NCBI RefSeq assembly: GCF_000472705.1
Contig: NZ_AXAE01000008.1
Location: 372,001-436,000 of the forward strand
Length of the DNA stretch: 64,000 nt
From: Mesorhizobium erdmanii USDA 3471
Lineage (GTDB): Bacteria; Pseudomonadota; Alphaproteobacteria; Rhizobiales; Rhizobiaceae
Reading direction: 5' to 3'
The stretch's first letter is position 1, and each line of letters begins with the position of its first letter. This document shows positions 26,285-36,585 of the stretch, piece after piece. The notes under the pieces were generated by a model. It was not told the origin of the DNA. It made no database searches and saw only the letters and a list, made by a program, of their open reading frames with translations. Position numbers and translations under genes: made by a program.

Positions 26285-27172
26285 CTACGCGACCAAGGTC
26301 AGCCGGCGCTTGCGCTGGTCCAGCGACACGATGGTCAGCCCGCTGCCCACCACCAGCAGGATGCCGCAGACCGCCAGCGCATTGGGGAACTGCCCGAACA
26401 CCAGCAGGCCCGAAATGACGGCCCAGACGGTGAAGCTGTAATAGAACGGCGCCACCGCGCTGGTCGGCCCGACGCGGTAGGCCATGAAGATGAAGAAGTG
26501 GCCGAAGATCAGGAAAAACCCGGCACCGGCCATCAGCAGCAGATGGCGCGCCTCAGGCATGACCCAGCGCTCTGACGCCAGATGCGCCGCGCCCGCTCCG
26601 ATCAGCACCACCACGACAGCGGAAATCGCCACGATCATCCCCGGCACTTCGGCCGGGACACGTCTGCCGGCAAGGTCGCGCGCGGCTGCCAGCGCCGCAT
26701 TGCCGAGCGCCAGCAGCGCGTAGACCGAAATGCCTTGCATGGTCGGCTGCGCCACCATCAGCGCGCCGATGAAGCCGAGCCCGATCAGCGCCATGCGCTG
26801 TCCACCGATGCGCTCGCCAAAAAGGATCGACGAGCCGACCAGCATCAGCAGCGGCGTGATTTGTCCAAGCGCCGTGGAATCCGCGATCTGCATGTTGGCG
26901 AGCGCCACGACATAACAAAGGATCGCCGCCATCTCGAGCAGGTTCCTACGCAGCACATGGCCGTCGAAGATCAGTGGGATCTGCTTGCCGTAGCCCAGCA
27001 GGAACAGCAGCGGGAAGCCCCACAGCGTTGCCGCGACCCCGCGCAGGAACAGCACCTCGTAGGATGGCAAGCCAGCCGTCGCGAGCTTCATCATCGTATC
27101 GTTGACAAGATACGACCCGGTCGAGACGATCATGAACAGCGGGCCGCGGATCGAGGCAGGGATGAAATGCAT
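26285..27172 (-). CDS. EamA-family (DMT) transporter
   Basis: 295 residues with ten predicted membrane helices in two EamA repeats. The first repeat contains RNLLEMAAILCYVVALAN and ADSTALGQITPLLMLVGSSI; the second contains YRVGPTSAVAPFYYSFTVW. The family exports or imports small metabolites such as amino acids, but the substrate cannot be told. It is transcribed away from tuf. Confidence 0.88.
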   Translation of the reverse strand: MHFIPASIRGPLFMIVSTGSYLVNDTMMKLATAGLPSYEVLFLRGVAATLWGFPLLFLLGYGKQIPLIFDGHVLRRNLLEMAAILCYVVALANMQIADSTALGQITPLLMLVGSSILFGERIGGQRMALIGLGFIGALMVAQPTMQGISVYALLALGNAALAAARDLAGRRVPAEVPGMIVAISAVVVVLIGAGAAHLASERWVMPEARHLLLMAGAGFFLIFGHFFIFMAYRVGPTSAVAPFYYSFTVWAVISGLLVFGQFPNALAVCGILLVVGSGLTIVSLDQRKRRLTLVA

Positions 27173-27375
27173 GGCGTCAGGAGATCAGACCTCTGCTGCC
27201 GCCGCAATGGGCCATCAACTGGCCGTGAACCAGACAGGGATTGGCGGGCAGAAGCCTTGGATGCCGGGTCCTATCGATCGGCCGGGCACCCATTCCATTT
27301 CACCCATTGCCTTCCTATATCAGCGCCACATCCCCGCAATCGGATCCCAGGTTCGGACTGAGTGAGACGGCACCC

Positions 27376-27403
27376 GGCCAAAAGACGCTTGTGTTTTTTG
27401 GCC
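27376..27403 (+). promoter_or_regulatory. Hairpin in the tuf leader region
   Basis: GGCCAAAA at 27376-27383 and TTTTGGCC at 27396-27403 form an 8-bp stem, and TTTG follows. It is 63 bases before the tuf start and could be a leader attenuator or the end of an upstream transcript. The tuf promoter itself was not identified. Confidence 0.4.
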
Positions 27404-27466
27404 TTTGTCGCTAATCGCCCCGCATTCGACTGAACTGAAGGTCAAGGCCGTCCAAGGAAAGAGACT

Positions 27467-28642
27467 ATGGCAAAAGGTAAATTCGAGCGCACTAAGCCTC
27501 ATGTGAACATCGGCACGATTGGTCACGTTGACCATGGCAAGACGTCGCTGACGGCGGCGATCACGAAGTATTTTGGCGAGTACAAGCGCTACGACCAGAT
27601 CGATGCGGCGCCGGAAGAGAAGGCACGCGGCATCACGATCTCGACGGCTCACGTCGAATACGAGACGGCCAACCGCCACTACGCTCACGTCGACTGCCCC
27701 GGCCACGCCGACTATGTGAAGAACATGATCACCGGTGCGGCGCAGATGGACGGCGCGATCCTGGTCGTGTCGGCCGCCGACGGCCCGATGCCGCAGACCC
27801 GCGAGCACATCCTGCTTGCCCGTCAGGTCGGCGTGCCGTCGATCGTGGTGTTCCTGAACAAGGTCGACCAGGTCGACGACGCCGAGCTGCTCGAACTGGT
27901 CGAGCTCGAGGTTCGCGAGCTTCTGTCGAAGAACGAATTCCCGGGCGACGACATTCCGATCGTCAAGGGTTCGGCGCTGGCTGCTCTCGAGGATTCGAAC
28001 AAGACGATCGGCGAGGACGCGATCCGCGAGCTGATGGCTCAGGTCGACGCCTACATCCCGACGCCGGTTCGCCCGCTCGACAAGCCGTTCCTGATGCCGA
28101 TCGAGGACGTGTTCTCGATCTCGGGCCGTGGCACGGTCGTGACCGGCCGCGTCGAGCGCGGCGTGGTCAAGGTTGGCGAGGAACTCGAGATCATCGGCAT
28201 CCGTCCGACGACCAAGACGACCTGCACGGGCGTCGAGATGTTCCGCAAGCTGCTCGATCAGGGCCAGGCTGGCGACAACATCGGCGCGCTGCTGCGTGGC
28301 GTTGACCGTGAAGGTGTCGAGCGCGGCCAGGTTCTGGCCAAGCCCGGTACGGTGAAGCCGCACAAGAAGTTCGTGGCCGAAGCCTACATCCTGACCAAAG
28401 ACGAAGGTGGCCGCCACACGCCGTTCTTCACCAACTACCGTCCGCAGTTCTACTTCCGCACGACTGACGTGACCGGCATCGTGTCGCTGCCGGCCGGCAC
28501 CGAGATGGTGATGCCTGGCGACAACATCACGGTCGATGTCGAGCTGATCGTGCCGATCGCCATGGAAGAGAAGCTGCGCTTCGCCATCCGTGAAGGCGGC
28601 CGCACCGTCGGTGCCGGCATCGTCGTCACCATTAAAGAATAA
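27467..28642 (+). CDS. tuf: Elongation factor Tu
   Basis: 391 residues. GTPase that delivers aminoacyl-tRNA to the ribosome. The G-motifs are intact: GHVDHGKT at residues 18-25, DCPGH near 80, NKVD near 135 and a SAL-type G5 motif. Domains 2 and 3 are full length, ending [20 protein letters not shown] precedes the ATG. In Rhizobiales tuf is usually duplicated. Here it is directly followed by rpsJ but is not preceded by rpsL-rpsG-fusA; the left flank is instead the rlmB/tRNA-Tyr/tRNA-Gly neighbourhood that normally flanks the other tuf copy. Confidence 0.98.
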   Translation: MAKGKFERTKPHVNIGTIGHVDHGKTSLTAAITKYFGEYKRYDQIDAAPEEKARGITISTAHVEYETANRHYAHVDCPGHADYVKNMITGAAQMDGAILVVSAADGPMPQTREHILLARQVGVPSIVVFLNKVDQVDDAELLELVELEVRELLSKNEFPGDDIPIVKGSALAALEDSNKTIGEDAIRELMAQVDAYIPTPVRPLDKPFLMPIEDVFSISGRGTVVTGRVERGVVKVGEELEIIGIRPTTKTTCTGVEMFRKLLDQGQAGDNIGALLRGVDREGVERGQVLAKPGTVKPHKKFVAEAYILTKDEGGRHTPFFTNYRPQFYFRTTDVTGIVSLPAGTEMVMPGDNITVDVELIVPIAMEEKLRFAIREGGRTVGAGIVVTIKE

Positions 28643-28709
28643 TTAGACTTAAACCGATCTGTCGCGGGCGCGGAGTTGCCCGCGCCGCGCCAGAACAAGG
28701 AAGTGACGC

Positions 28710-29018
28710 ATGAACGGACAGAATATCCGCATCCGCCTGAAGGCGTTTGATCACCGCGTGCTCGACGCCTCGACGAAAGAAATCGTGTCGACGGCAAAGC
28801 GCACCGGAGCAAACGTCCGCGGCCCCATTCCGCTGCCGACGCGGATCGAAAAATTCACGGTCAACCGGTCGCCTCACGTCGACAAGAAGAGCCGCGAGCA
28901 GTTCGAGATGCGCACGCACAAGCGTCTGCTCGACATCGTCGATCCGACCCCGCAGACAGTCGATGCTTTGATGAAGCTCGATCTGGCCGCCGGCGTCGAT
29001 GTCGAGATCAAGCTCTAA
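28710..29018 (+). CDS. rpsJ: 30S ribosomal protein S10
   Basis: 102 residues, normal length. S10 sits in the 30S head and also serves as NusE in antitermination. Seen: [16 protein letters not shown], the GPIPLPTR loop and [17 protein letters not shown]. It opens the S10 operon, 67 bases after tuf, with AAGGAAGTG upstream. Confidence 0.98.
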   Translation: MNGQNIRIRLKAFDHRVLDASTKEIVSTAKRTGANVRGPIPLPTRIEKFTVNRSPHVDKKSREQFEMRTHKRLLDIVDPTPQTVDALMKLDLAAGVDVEIKL

Positions 29019-29079
29019 GGGAATGAGAGCGCGGTGAGGGGCGGTGCCCCTGGCCCGGAACTCTAAAGGAATTGAACCG

Positions 29080-29793
29080 ATGCGTTCAGGTGTGATTGCA
29101 AAGAAGGTGGGAATGACCCGCATCTACAACGATGCCGGGGAACATGTTCCCGTCACCGTTCTCCAGATGGAGAACTGCCAGGTCGTGGCGCAGCGCACGC
29201 AGGAGAAGAATGGCTACACCGCCGTTCAGCTCGGCGTTGGCCTCGCCAAGGTGAAGAACACGTCGAAGGCGCTGCGCGGCCATTTCGCGACCGCTTCCGT
29301 CGAGCCCAAGGCGAAGGTTGCTGAGTTCCGCGTCTCCGCCGACAACATGATCGATGTCGGCGCCGAGATCACCGTCGAGCACTTCGTCGCCGGCCAGAAG
29401 GTCGATGTGACGGGCACGACGATCGGCAAGGGCTTCCAGGGCGTCATCAAGCGCCACCACATGGGTGGTGGCCGCGCGACGCACGGTAACTCGGTCTCGC
29501 ACCGTACGCACGGTTCGACCGGCCAGCGTCAGGACCCGGGCAAGGTGTTCAAGGGCAAGCATATGGCTGGCCACATGGGCGACACCCGCGTCACCACACA
29601 GAATGTCGAGATCGTTTCGACCGACGCTGATCGCGGCCTGATCCTGATCCGCGGAGCGGTTCCCGGATCGAAGGGCGCTTGGATCCTGGTCCGCGACGCG
29701 GCCAAGGTGGCACTGCCGGCCAATGCGCCGAAGCCTGCCGCGATCCGCGCCGCCACGAAGAATGAGGCTCCGGCCACAGAGGGAGCGGAATAA
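29080..29793 (+). CDS. rplC: 50S ribosomal protein L3
   Basis: 237 residues. An early-assembling L3 with the internal loop [20 protein letters not shown] reaching the peptidyl-transferase centre; its Gln is the usual methylation site. ATG 29080 follows AAAGGAATT. An upstream in-frame extension to 29044 is not supported. The Ala/Pro-rich C-terminal tail is longer than in E. coli, as in other alphaproteobacteria. Confidence 0.97.
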   Translation: MRSGVIAKKVGMTRIYNDAGEHVPVTVLQMENCQVVAQRTQEKNGYTAVQLGVGLAKVKNTSKALRGHFATASVEPKAKVAEFRVSADNMIDVGAEITVEHFVAGQKVDVTGTTIGKGFQGVIKRHHMGGGRATHGNSVSHRTHGSTGQRQDPGKVFKGKHMAGHMGDTRVTTQNVEIVSTDADRGLILIRGAVPGSKGAWILVRDAAKVALPANAPKPAAIRAATKNEAPATEGAE

Positions 29794-30413
29794 TGGATCT
29801 CAAGATCACAACGCTCGGCGGTAAAGACGCCGGCAAGGTGGAACTCTCTGACGGGATTTTCGGCCTTGACCCGCGCGAGGACATTCTGCAGCGCGTCGTG
29901 CGCTGGCAGCTTGCCAAGAAGCAGCAGGGCACGCACAAGTCCAAGGGCCGCGCCGAAATCGCGCGCACCGGCGCCAAGATGTACAAGCAGAAGGGTACGG
30001 GCCGCGCCCGCCACCATTCGGCACGCGCTCCGCAGTTCCGTGGCGGCGGCAAGGCCCACGGCCCGGTTGTTCGCAGTCATGAGCACGATCTGCCCAAGAA
30101 GGTTCGTGCGCTTGGCCTCAAGCATGCTCTCTCGGCCAAGGCCAAGAGCGCTTCGATCATCGTCATCGACGAACTGAAGCTGACCGAGGCCAAGACCAAG
30201 GCGCTGATCGCGAATTTCGCGACGCTGGGCCTGACCAACGCCTTGGTGATTGGCGGCGCCGAGCTTGACAAGAACTTCAAGCTGGCAGCGACCAACATTC
30301 CCAACATCGACGTGCTGCCCATCCAGGGCATCAACGTCTACGACATTCTGCGCCGCGGCACGCTGGTCCTTTCCAAGGCCGCCGTCGAGGCTCTCGAGGA
30401 GCGCTTTAAATGA
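29793..30413 (+). CDS. rplD: 50S ribosomal protein L4
   Basis: 206 residues. L4 lines the exit tunnel through its extended loop ([20 protein letters not shown]). The start codon overlaps the rplC stop (TAATG), so translation is coupled. In E. coli this protein represses its own operon; whether the same holds here cannot be seen. Confidence 0.97.
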   Translation: MDLKITTLGGKDAGKVELSDGIFGLDPREDILQRVVRWQLAKKQQGTHKSKGRAEIARTGAKMYKQKGTGRARHHSARAPQFRGGGKAHGPVVRSHEHDLPKKVRALGLKHALSAKAKSASIIVIDELKLTEAKTKALIANFATLGLTNALVIGGAELDKNFKLAATNIPNIDVLPIQGINVYDILRRGTLVLSKAAVEALEERFK

Positions 30414-30703
30414 CCGACCTTCGTCACTACGACGTGATCGTCAGCCCGGCGATCACTGAAAAGTCGACCATGGCTTCCGAGCAGAACCAGGTCGTCTTCA
30501 ACGTCGCCAAGAAGGCGTCGAAGCCGGAAATCAAGGCCGCCGTCGAAGCGCTGTTCGGCGTCAAGGTGATGGCCGTGAACACACTTGTCCGCAAGGGCAA
30601 GATCAAGCGCTTCCGCGGCACGATCGGCCGCCAGAGCGACGTCAAGAAGGCGATCGTGACGCTGGCCGACGGCCAGTCGATCGACGTCGCGACGGGTCTC
30701 TGA
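30410..30703 (+). CDS. rplW: 50S ribosomal protein L23
   Basis: 97 residues. L23 forms the docking site for trigger factor and SRP at the tunnel exit. Seen: [20 protein letters not shown] and [17 protein letters not shown] overlaps the rplD stop (ATGA). Confidence 0.97.
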   Translation: MTDLRHYDVIVSPAITEKSTMASEQNQVVFNVAKKASKPEIKAAVEALFGVKVMAVNTLVRKGKIKRFRGTIGRQSDVKKAIVTLADGQSIDVATGL

Positions 30704-30726
30704 GCTAGGCCGCGAGGACAACAACA

Positions 30727-31560
30727 ATGGCACTGAAAAAATTCAACCCGGTAACGCCGAGCACCCGACAGCTGGTTATCGTCGACCGCTCGGGCCTCTA
30801 CAAGGGCAAGCCCGTCAAGGGCCTGACCGAGGGCCTGACCAAGTCGGGCGGCCGCAACAATCACGGCCGCATCACCGCCCGCTTCATCGGCGGTGGTCAC
30901 AAGCGTTCGTACCGCATCATCGACTTCAAGCGCCGCAAGTTCGACGTCGTCGGCACGGTCGAGCGCATTGAATACGATCCGAACCGCACCGCCTTCATCG
31001 CGCTGATCAAGTACGACGATGGCGAGCTGTCCTACATCATCGCCCCGCAGCGCCTCGCCGCCGGCGACAAGATCGTGGCCGGCGAAGCGGTCGACGTGAA
31101 GCCAGGCAATGCGATGCCGCTGGCATCGATGCCGGTCGGCACGATCGTCCACAACATCGAGCTGAAGCCAGGCAAGGGCGCCCAGGTTGCCCGTTCGGCC
31201 GGCGGTTACGCACAGCTCGTCGGTCGCGACCAGGGCATGGCGATCCTGCGCCTCAATTCGGGCGAGCAGCGTGTCGTTCACGGCTCCTGCATGGCCACCG
31301 TCGGCGCCGTGTCGAACCCCGACCACGGCAACATCAACGACGGCAAAGCCGGCCGCACGGTTTGGCGTGGCAAGCGTCCGCACAATCGCGGCGTGACCAT
31401 GAATCCGGTCGACCATCCGCACGGCGGTGGTGAAGGCCGCACCTCCGGTGGCCGTCATCCGGTCAGCCCGTGGGGCAAGCCGACCAAGGGCAAGAAGACG
31501 CGGTCCAACAAGGCGACCGACAAGTTCATCCTGCGCTCGCGCCATCAGCGCAAGAGCTAA
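30727..31560 (+). CDS. rplB: 50S ribosomal protein L2
   Basis: 277 residues. L2 supports subunit joining and peptidyl transfer. The conserved [19 protein letters not shown] block carries the key histidine near the C-terminus. AGGACAACAAC precedes the ATG; 23 bases separate it from rplW. Confidence 0.98.
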   Translation: MALKKFNPVTPSTRQLVIVDRSGLYKGKPVKGLTEGLTKSGGRNNHGRITARFIGGGHKRSYRIIDFKRRKFDVVGTVERIEYDPNRTAFIALIKYDDGELSYIIAPQRLAAGDKIVAGEAVDVKPGNAMPLASMPVGTIVHNIELKPGKGAQVARSAGGYAQLVGRDQGMAILRLNSGEQRVVHGSCMATVGAVSNPDHGNINDGKAGRTVWRGKRPHNRGVTMNPVDHPHGGGEGRTSGGRHPVSPWGKPTKGKKTRSNKATDKFILRSRHQRKS

Positions 31561-31576
31561 GAAGAGGTAACGCCAA

Positions 31577-31855
31577 GTGACTCGTTCTATTTGGAAAGGC
31601 CCCTTCATCGACGGCTACCTTCTCAAGAAGGTGGACAAGGTTCGTGAAGGTGGTCGCAATGAGGTGATCAAGATGTGGAGCCGCCGCTCCACCATCCTGC
31701 CGCAGTTCGTCGGCTTCACCTTCGGTGTCTACAACGGCCAGAAGCATGTTCCCGTTTCGGTGAACGAGGACATGGTCGGTCATAAGTTCGGTGAATTCGC
31801 TCCGACGCGGACTTATTACGGTCACGGCGCGGATAAGAAGGCGAAGAGGAAATAA
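31577..31855 (+). CDS. rpsS: 30S ribosomal protein S19
   Basis: 92 residues from a GTG start (RBS AGAGGTAACG). S19 binds the 30S head with S13. Seen: [32 protein letters not shown] and the basic KKAKRK end. Confidence 0.97.
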   Translation: MTRSIWKGPFIDGYLLKKVDKVREGGRNEVIKMWSRRSTILPQFVGFTFGVYNGQKHVPVSVNEDMVGHKFGEFAPTRTYYGHGADKKAKRK

Positions 31856-31857
31856 TC

Positions 31858-32247
31858 ATGGGCAAGGCCAAAGCTCCGCGCAGGCTTGCTGACAACGAAG
31901 CGCGCGCCGTGTTGCGCACGATCCGTATCAGCCCGCAGAAGCTGAACCTCGTTGCCGCGCTTATCCGCGGCAAGAAGGTCGCGACAGCGCTTTCCGACCT
32001 CGAATTCTCGGCCAAGCGGATTTCCGGCACGGTCAAGAAGACGCTGGAATCGGCGATCGCCAACGCGGAAAACAACCACGACCTCGATGTCGATGCGCTG
32101 GTGGTGGCGGAAGCCTATGTCGGCAAGTCGATTGTCATGAAGCGGTTCCACGCTCGTGGTCGTGGTCGCGCCAGCCGTATCGAGAAGCCGTTCTCGCACC
32201 TCACGATCGTCGTTCGTGAAGTCGAAGAAAAAGGGGAGGCCGCATAA
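31858..32247 (+). CDS. rplV: 50S ribosomal protein L22
   Basis: 129 residues. L22 contributes the second protein loop of the exit tunnel ([20 protein letters not shown]). It begins two bases after the rpsS stop, and its stop overlaps the rpsC start (TAATG). The acidic C-terminal tail EVEEKGEAA is a small extension. Confidence 0.97.
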   Translation: MGKAKAPRRLADNEARAVLRTIRISPQKLNLVAALIRGKKVATALSDLEFSAKRISGTVKKTLESAIANAENNHDLDVDALVVAEAYVGKSIVMKRFHARGRGRASRIEKPFSHLTIVVREVEEKGEAA

Positions 32248-32972
32248 TGGGCCAGAAAGTCAATCCGATCGGTCTTCGCCTCGGCATCAACCGCACCTGG
32301 GATTCGCGCTGGTTCGCGAACACCGGCGAGTACGGCAAGCTGCTGCATGAGGACATCAAGATCCGCAAGTATCTTGAGAAGGAACTCAAGCAGGCCGCGA
32401 TCTCCAAGGTCGTGATCGAGCGTCCGCACAAGAAGTGCCGCGTCACCATCCATGCGGCGCGCCCGGGCCTGATCATCGGCAAGAAGGGCGCCGACATCGA
32501 GAAGCTTCGCAAGAAGCTGATGGAGATGACGAAGTCCGAGACGCACCTCAACATCGTCGAAGTGCGCAAGCCGGAAATCGACGCGACCCTGGTCGCCCAG
32601 TCGATCGCCCAGCAGCTCGAGCGCCGTATCGCGTTCCGCCGCGCCATGAAGCGCGCCGTGCAGTCGGCGATGCGCCTCGGTGCCGAAGGCATCCGCATCA
32701 ACTGCTCGGGCCGTCTCGGCGGCGCCGAAATCGCGCGCATGGAGTGGTACCGCGAAGGCCGCGTGCCGCTGCACACGCTGCGCGCCGATGTCGACTACGG
32801 CACCGCCGAGGCGAATACGGCGTACGGCATCTGCGGCGTGAAGGTCTGGGTATTCAAGGGCGAGATCCTCGAGCACGATCCGATGGCTTCGGAACGTCGC
32901 GCCACCGAGGGTGACGCCGCGCATGGCGGTGGTGGTGATCGCGAACGCGGTCGTCGTCGCGAAAACGCCTGA
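32247..32972 (+). CDS. rpsC: 30S ribosomal protein S3
   Basis: 241 residues. S3 forms part of the mRNA entry channel. A KH type 2 domain with [15 protein letters not shown] and the C-terminal domain with [20 protein letters not shown] are present. The hydrophilic C-terminal tail ([17 protein letters not shown]) is longer than in E. coli. Confidence 0.97.
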   Translation: MGQKVNPIGLRLGINRTWDSRWFANTGEYGKLLHEDIKIRKYLEKELKQAAISKVVIERPHKKCRVTIHAARPGLIIGKKGADIEKLRKKLMEMTKSETHLNIVEVRKPEIDATLVAQSIAQQLERRIAFRRAMKRAVQSAMRLGAEGIRINCSGRLGGAEIARMEWYREGRVPLHTLRADVDYGTAEANTAYGICGVKVWVFKGEILEHDPMASERRATEGDAAHGGGGDRERGRRRENA

Positions 32973-32999
32973 GACATTTAGGAATTTGGAGTTAGAACG

Positions 33000-33413
33000 A
33001 TGCTGCAGCCAAAGCGCACAAAGTTCCGCAAGCAGTTCAAGGGCCGTATCCATGGTACCGCAAAGGGCGGCACCAACCTGGATTTCGGTGGTTTCGGGCT
33101 GAAGGCGCTTGAGCCGAACCGCGTCACCGCGCGTGAGATCGAGGCGGCCCGCCGCGCGATCACTCGCGAAATGAAGCGCGCTGGCCGTGTCTGGATCCGT
33201 ATTTTCCCGGATCTGCCGGTCACGTCGAAGCCGACCGAAGTCCGCATGGGCAAGGGCAAGGGTGCCGTCGACTACTGGGCGGCGCGCGTCAAGCCGGGCC
33301 GCATCATGTTCGAGATCGACGGCGTCAGTGAAGAAACCGCCCGTGAGGCGCTGCGTCTCGGCGCGGCCAAGCTCTCGGTCAGGACGCGCTTCGTACAGCG
33401 CATCGCAGAATAA
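33000..33413 (+). CDS. rplP: 50S ribosomal protein L16
   Basis: 137 residues. L16 helps shape the A-site near the peptidyl-transferase centre. Seen: [16 protein letters not shown], the [18 protein letters not shown] loop and [12 protein letters not shown]-type C-terminus. A weak GGAGTTAGAACG lies before the ATG. Confidence 0.97.
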   Translation: MLQPKRTKFRKQFKGRIHGTAKGGTNLDFGGFGLKALEPNRVTAREIEAARRAITREMKRAGRVWIRIFPDLPVTSKPTEVRMGKGKGAVDYWAARVKPGRIMFEIDGVSEETAREALRLGAAKLSVRTRFVQRIAE

Positions 33414-33426
33414 GGACGGGCTGATC

Positions 33427-33627
33427 ATGAAAGCCGAAGACATCCGGACCAAGACCCAGGACCAGCTGACCGACGACCTGGCCAGCCTGAAGAAGGAGCA
33501 GTTCAACCTGCGCTTCCAGAAGGCCACCGGCCAGCTCGAGAAGACCGCGCGCGTGAGGCAGGTTCGTAAGGACATTGCGCGTATCAAGACCATCGCTGCG
33601 GAAAAGTCCGCGGCCAAGAAGGCTTAA
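33427..33627 (+). CDS. rpmC: 50S ribosomal protein L29
   Basis: 66 residues of antiparallel helical hairpin: [37 protein letters not shown] and [21 protein letters not shown] precedes the ATG, 13 bases after rplP. Confidence 0.96.
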   Translation: MKAEDIRTKTQDQLTDDLASLKKEQFNLRFQKATGQLEKTARVRQVRKDIARIKTIAAEKSAAKKA

Positions 33628-33638
33628 GGACGAAAACC

Positions 33639-33878
33639 ATGCCAAAGCGCATTCTGCAGGGCACCGTCGTCAGCGACAAGAACGAGAAGACGGTTGTCGT
33701 CAAGGTCGAACGGCGCTTCACGCATCCCGTGATGAAGAAGACCGTGCGCATGACCAAGAAGTACAAGGCGCACGACGAGAACAACGCCCACAAGGTTGGC
33801 GATCAGGTGTTCATCCAGGAATCGAAGCCGATTTCCAAGGACAAGCGCTGGATCGTGGTCTCTTCGGACCAGGCGTAA
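33639..33878 (+). CDS. rpsQ: 30S ribosomal protein S17
   Basis: 79 residues, OB fold. Seen: [34 protein letters not shown] and the [13 protein letters not shown] segment. AAGGACGAAAACC precedes the ATG. Confidence 0.97.
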   Translation: MPKRILQGTVVSDKNEKTVVVKVERRFTHPVMKKTVRMTKKYKAHDENNAHKVGDQVFIQESKPISKDKRWIVVSSDQA

Positions 33879-33950
33879 ACAAACGAATTTTGGACAGACC
33901 GGGGAGGGGTGAAGAACCCGTCCCGTTAGAAAAGAAGAAGGCGGCCAGTC

Positions 33951-34319
33951 ATGATTCAGATGCAAACAAACCTCGACGTGGCGGATAATTCCGGCGCGCG
34001 TCGTGTCATGTGCATCAAGGTGCTGGGCGGCTCGAAGCGGAAATACGCTTCCGTGGGCGACATCATCGTGGTGTCCATCAAGGAAGCCATTCCGCGCGGC
34101 CGCGTTAAGAAGGGCGATGTGATGAAGGCGGTCGTGGTTCGCACGGCCAAGGACATCCGCCGCCCGGACGGCAGCGTGATCCGTTTCGACAAGAACGCGG
34201 CCGTTCTCGTCGACAACAAGAAAGAGCCGATCGGCACGCGTATCTTCGGACCGGTTCCGCGCGAACTCCGCGCCAAGAACCACATGAAGATCATCTCGCT
34301 CGCGCCTGAAGTGCTGTAA
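33951..34319 (+). CDS. rplN: 50S ribosomal protein L14
   Basis: 122 residues, full length. Seen: [36 protein letters not shown] and [18 protein letters not shown]. It contacts the 30S subunit at bridge B5/B8. In many bacteria rplN starts the spc operon; here a 72-base gap after rpsQ is the only break. Confidence 0.98.
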   Translation: MIQMQTNLDVADNSGARRVMCIKVLGGSKRKYASVGDIIVVSIKEAIPRGRVKKGDVMKAVVVRTAKDIRRPDGSVIRFDKNAAVLVDNKKEPIGTRIFGPVPRELRAKNHMKIISLAPEVL

Positions 34320-34331
34320 GGAGCCGGACCA

Positions 34332-34646
34332 ATGCAAAAGATTAGAAAAGGCGACAAGGTCGTCGTGCTGGCCGGCAAGGACAAGGGCCGTTCGGGCGAA
34401 GTCCTCTCGGTTCAGCCGAAGGATGACACCGCGCTGGTGCGCGGCGTCAACATGATCCGTCGTCACCAGAAGCAGTCCCAGTCCCAAGAGGGCGGGATCA
34501 TCACCAAGGAAGCGCCGATCCAGCTGTCGAACATCGCGCTGGCCGACCCCAAGGATGGCAAGCCGACCCGCGTCGGTTTCATCTTCCAGAAGGACGGCAA
34601 GAAGGTGCGCGTCGCCAAGCGCTCGGGAGAAGTCATCAATGGCTAA
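34332..34646 (+). CDS. rplX: 50S ribosomal protein L24
   Basis: 104 residues with an N-terminal KOW motif ([21 protein letters not shown] split by its loop). An assembly initiator near the tunnel exit. It overlaps rplE by eight bases, implying coupled translation. Confidence 0.97.
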   Translation: MQKIRKGDKVVVLAGKDKGRSGEVLSVQPKDDTALVRGVNMIRRHQKQSQSQEGGIITKEAPIQLSNIALADPKDGKPTRVGFIFQKDGKKVRVAKRSGEVING

Positions 34647-35217
34647 GGCTCAAACCAAGCAGGCGACTGCCGCCAACACGCCGCGTCTGAAGCAGGTCTA
34701 CAACGAGACCATCCGCAAGGCGCTGCAGGAGCAGTTCGGCTACGACAACGACATGCAGGTTCCGCGCCTCGACAAGATCGTGCTGAACATGGGCGTTGGC
34801 GAAGCGACCGCCGATTCCAAGAAGCCCTCGGTTGCCGCCGAGGACCTTGCGATGATCGCCGGCCAGAAGGCCGTCGTCACCCGCGCCCGCAATTCGATCG
34901 CAGGCTTCAAGGTCCGCGAGAACATGCCGATCGGCGCCAAGGTCACGCTGCGCAAGGAACGTATGTACGAGTTCCTCGACCGCCTCGTGAACATCGCGCT
35001 GCCGCGCGTCCGCGACTTTCGCGGACTGAACCCAAAGAGCTTCGATGGCCGTGGCAACTACGCCATGGGCATCAAGGAGCACATCGTGTTCCCGGAGATC
35101 AACTACGACAAGGTTGATCAGATCTGGGGCATGGACGTCATCGTTTGTACGACTGCGAAGACGGACGACGAAGCCCGGGCATTGCTCAAGGCTTTCAACT
35201 TCCCCTTCCGCCAGTAA
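34639..35217 (+). CDS. rplE: 50S ribosomal protein L5
   Basis: 192 residues. L5 binds 5S rRNA and P-site tRNA. Seen: [36 protein letters not shown] and the [18 protein letters not shown] block. The ATG at 34639 lies inside rplX; an N-terminal extension of about a dozen residues is typical of alphaproteobacteria. Confidence 0.97.
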   Translation: MAKAQTKQATAANTPRLKQVYNETIRKALQEQFGYDNDMQVPRLDKIVLNMGVGEATADSKKPSVAAEDLAMIAGQKAVVTRARNSIAGFKVRENMPIGAKVTLRKERMYEFLDRLVNIALPRVRDFRGLNPKSFDGRGNYAMGIKEHIVFPEINYDKVDQIWGMDVIVCTTAKTDDEARALLKAFNFPFRQ

Positions 35218-35244
35218 CGGCAGCGAGAAAAGGAAAAATCTGAA

Positions 35245-35550
35245 ATGGCAAAGACCAGCTCAGTCGAGAAGAACAACAGGCGCCGCAAGCTTGCCGACCA
35301 GTACGGTCCCAAGCGCGCTGCCCTGAAGGCGATCATCATGGACCAGTCCAAGCCGATGGAGGAGCGCTTCCGCGCTCAGCTCAAGCTTGCTGCCCTGCCG
35401 CGCAACTCGGCCAAGATCCGCATCCGCAACCGCTGCGAAGTCACCGGCCGTCCGCGTGCCTACTATCGCAAGCTCAAAGTATCGCGCATCGCGCTTCGTG
35501 ATCTCGGCAACAACGGCCAGATCCCGGGCCTGGTCAAGTCGAGCTGGTAA
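35245..35550 (+). CDS. rpsN: 30S ribosomal protein S14 (zinc-free type)
   Basis: 101 residues. The [18 protein letters not shown] block is clear, but the paired CxxC motifs of the zinc form are absent (single Cys), so this is the long C-minus form usual in proteobacteria. AGGAAAAATCTGAA precedes the ATG. Confidence 0.97.
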   Translation: MAKTSSVEKNNRRRKLADQYGPKRAALKAIIMDQSKPMEERFRAQLKLAALPRNSAKIRIRNRCEVTGRPRAYYRKLKVSRIALRDLGNNGQIPGLVKSSW

Positions 35551-35562
35551 GGAGGACATAAC

Positions 35563-35961
35563 ATGTCATTGAGCGATCCTCTCGGCGATATGCTGACCCG
35601 CATCCGCAACGCCTATGGCCGCAAGAAGTCGAGTGTCTCGACGCCGGCCTCGCGTCTGCGCACCCGCGTCCTCGACGTGCTGAAGGCTGAAGGCTATATC
35701 CGCGACTACAGCCAGACCGACTTCGACAACGGCAAGTCCGAAATCGAGATCGAGCTGAAGTATTTCGACGGGGCTCCGGTCGTGCGCGAAATCGCCCGCG
35801 TCTCGAAGCCTGGCCGCCGCGTTTACGTCTCGGCCAAGTCGATCCCGCACGTCGCCAACGGCCTCGGCATCGCCATCCTTTCGACGCCGAAGGGCGTGAT
35901 GGCAGATCACGAAGCTCGCGAACAGAACGTCGGCGGCGAGATCCTCTGCCAGATCTTCTGA
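35563..35961 (+). CDS. rpsH: 30S ribosomal protein S8
   Basis: 132 residues. S8 binds the central domain of 16S rRNA; in E. coli it represses the spc operon. Seen: [19 protein letters not shown], the [15 protein letters not shown] segment and [24 protein letters not shown] precedes the ATG. Its last codons and stop are part of a perfect 10-bp hairpin. Confidence 0.97.
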   Translation: MSLSDPLGDMLTRIRNAYGRKKSSVSTPASRLRTRVLDVLKAEGYIRDYSQTDFDNGKSEIEIELKYFDGAPVVREIARVSKPGRRVYVSAKSIPHVANGLGIAILSTPKGVMADHEAREQNVGGEILCQIF

Positions 35962-35969
35962 TCTGGCAG
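35946..35969 (+). repeat. Perfect hairpin spanning the rpsH stop codon
   Basis: CTGCCAGATC and GATCTGGCAG pair over 10 bp around TTCT. The TGA stop of rpsH overlaps the 3' arm's first bases. No T-run follows, so it is not a classical terminator. Confidence 0.7.
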
Positions 35970-35976
35970 CTGACCG

Positions 35977-36012
35977 CAAAGTGGAATCCGGTCTTCGGAT
36001 CGTTCCGAAGAC
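35977..36012. repeat. Repeat-family copy A between rpsH and rplF
   Basis: AAAGTGGAATCCGGTCTTCG resembles the core of the palindrome at 45733-45752 (GTGGGAACCGGTTTTCG-like), and GTCTTCGG/CCGAAGAC at 35991-36012 forms an 8-bp hairpin. A degenerate, partial copy. Confidence 0.5.
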
Positions 36013-36049
36013 AGAGACCTGAAACAAGAGAAGTGACGAGGACAACAAA

Positions 36050-36583
36050 ATGTCTCGTATTGGAAAGAAACCCGTTTCGCTGCCGCAGGGCGTGACCGCG
36101 ACCGTCAACGGCCAGACCGTGACGGCGAAGGGCCCCAAGGGCGAGCTGAAGTTCGTGGTGAACGACGAAGTCCTGGTCAAGATGGAAGGCAGCGAGATCG
36201 CTGTCCAGCCTCGCGACCAGACCAAGACCGCCCGCTCGAAGTGGGGCATGTCGCGCACGCAGATCGTCAACATCCTGCACGGCGTCAAGGACGGTTTCGA
36301 GAAGAAGCTCGAAATCACCGGCGTCGGCTATCGCGCCGCCTTGCAGGGCAAGAACCTGCAGCTGGCACTTGGCTTCAGCCATGACGTCGTCTACGAGACG
36401 CCGGCCGGCATCACCATCACCGTGCCTAAGCCGACCGAGATCACCGTTGCCGGCATCGACAAGCAGCAGGTCGGCCAGGTGGCTGCGGAGATCCGCGAAT
36501 ACCGTGGCCCCGAGCCCTACAAGGGCAAGGGCGTCCGCTACGCTGGCGAGAAGATCGTCCGCAAGGAAGGCAAGAAGAAGTAA
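36050..36583 (+). CDS. rplF: 50S ribosomal protein L6
   Basis: 177 residues with two similar domains. Seen: [20 protein letters not shown], the conserved [19 protein letters not shown] and the C-terminal [21 protein letters not shown]6 lies near the GTPase-associated centre. Flanked on both sides by palindrome-containing gaps. Confidence 0.98.
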   Translation: MSRIGKKPVSLPQGVTATVNGQTVTAKGPKGELKFVVNDEVLVKMEGSEIAVQPRDQTKTARSKWGMSRTQIVNILHGVKDGFEKKLEITGVGYRAALQGKNLQLALGFSHDVVYETPAGITITVPKPTEITVAGIDKQQVGQVAAEIREYRGPEPYKGKGVRYAGEKIVRKEGKKK

Positions 36584-36585
36584 TA

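Noticed and set aside
27320-28417. 365-codon minus-strand frame opposite tuf
   Set aside because: Mirror of tuf coding sequence with a His/Asp/Arg-rich composition typical of antisense frames.
32115-33617. 500-codon open frame on the minus strand across rplV-rpsC-rplP-rpmC
   Set aside because: It is antisense to four certain ribosomal protein genes; long antisense frames are expected in high-GC DNA. No ribosome site or recognisable domain.
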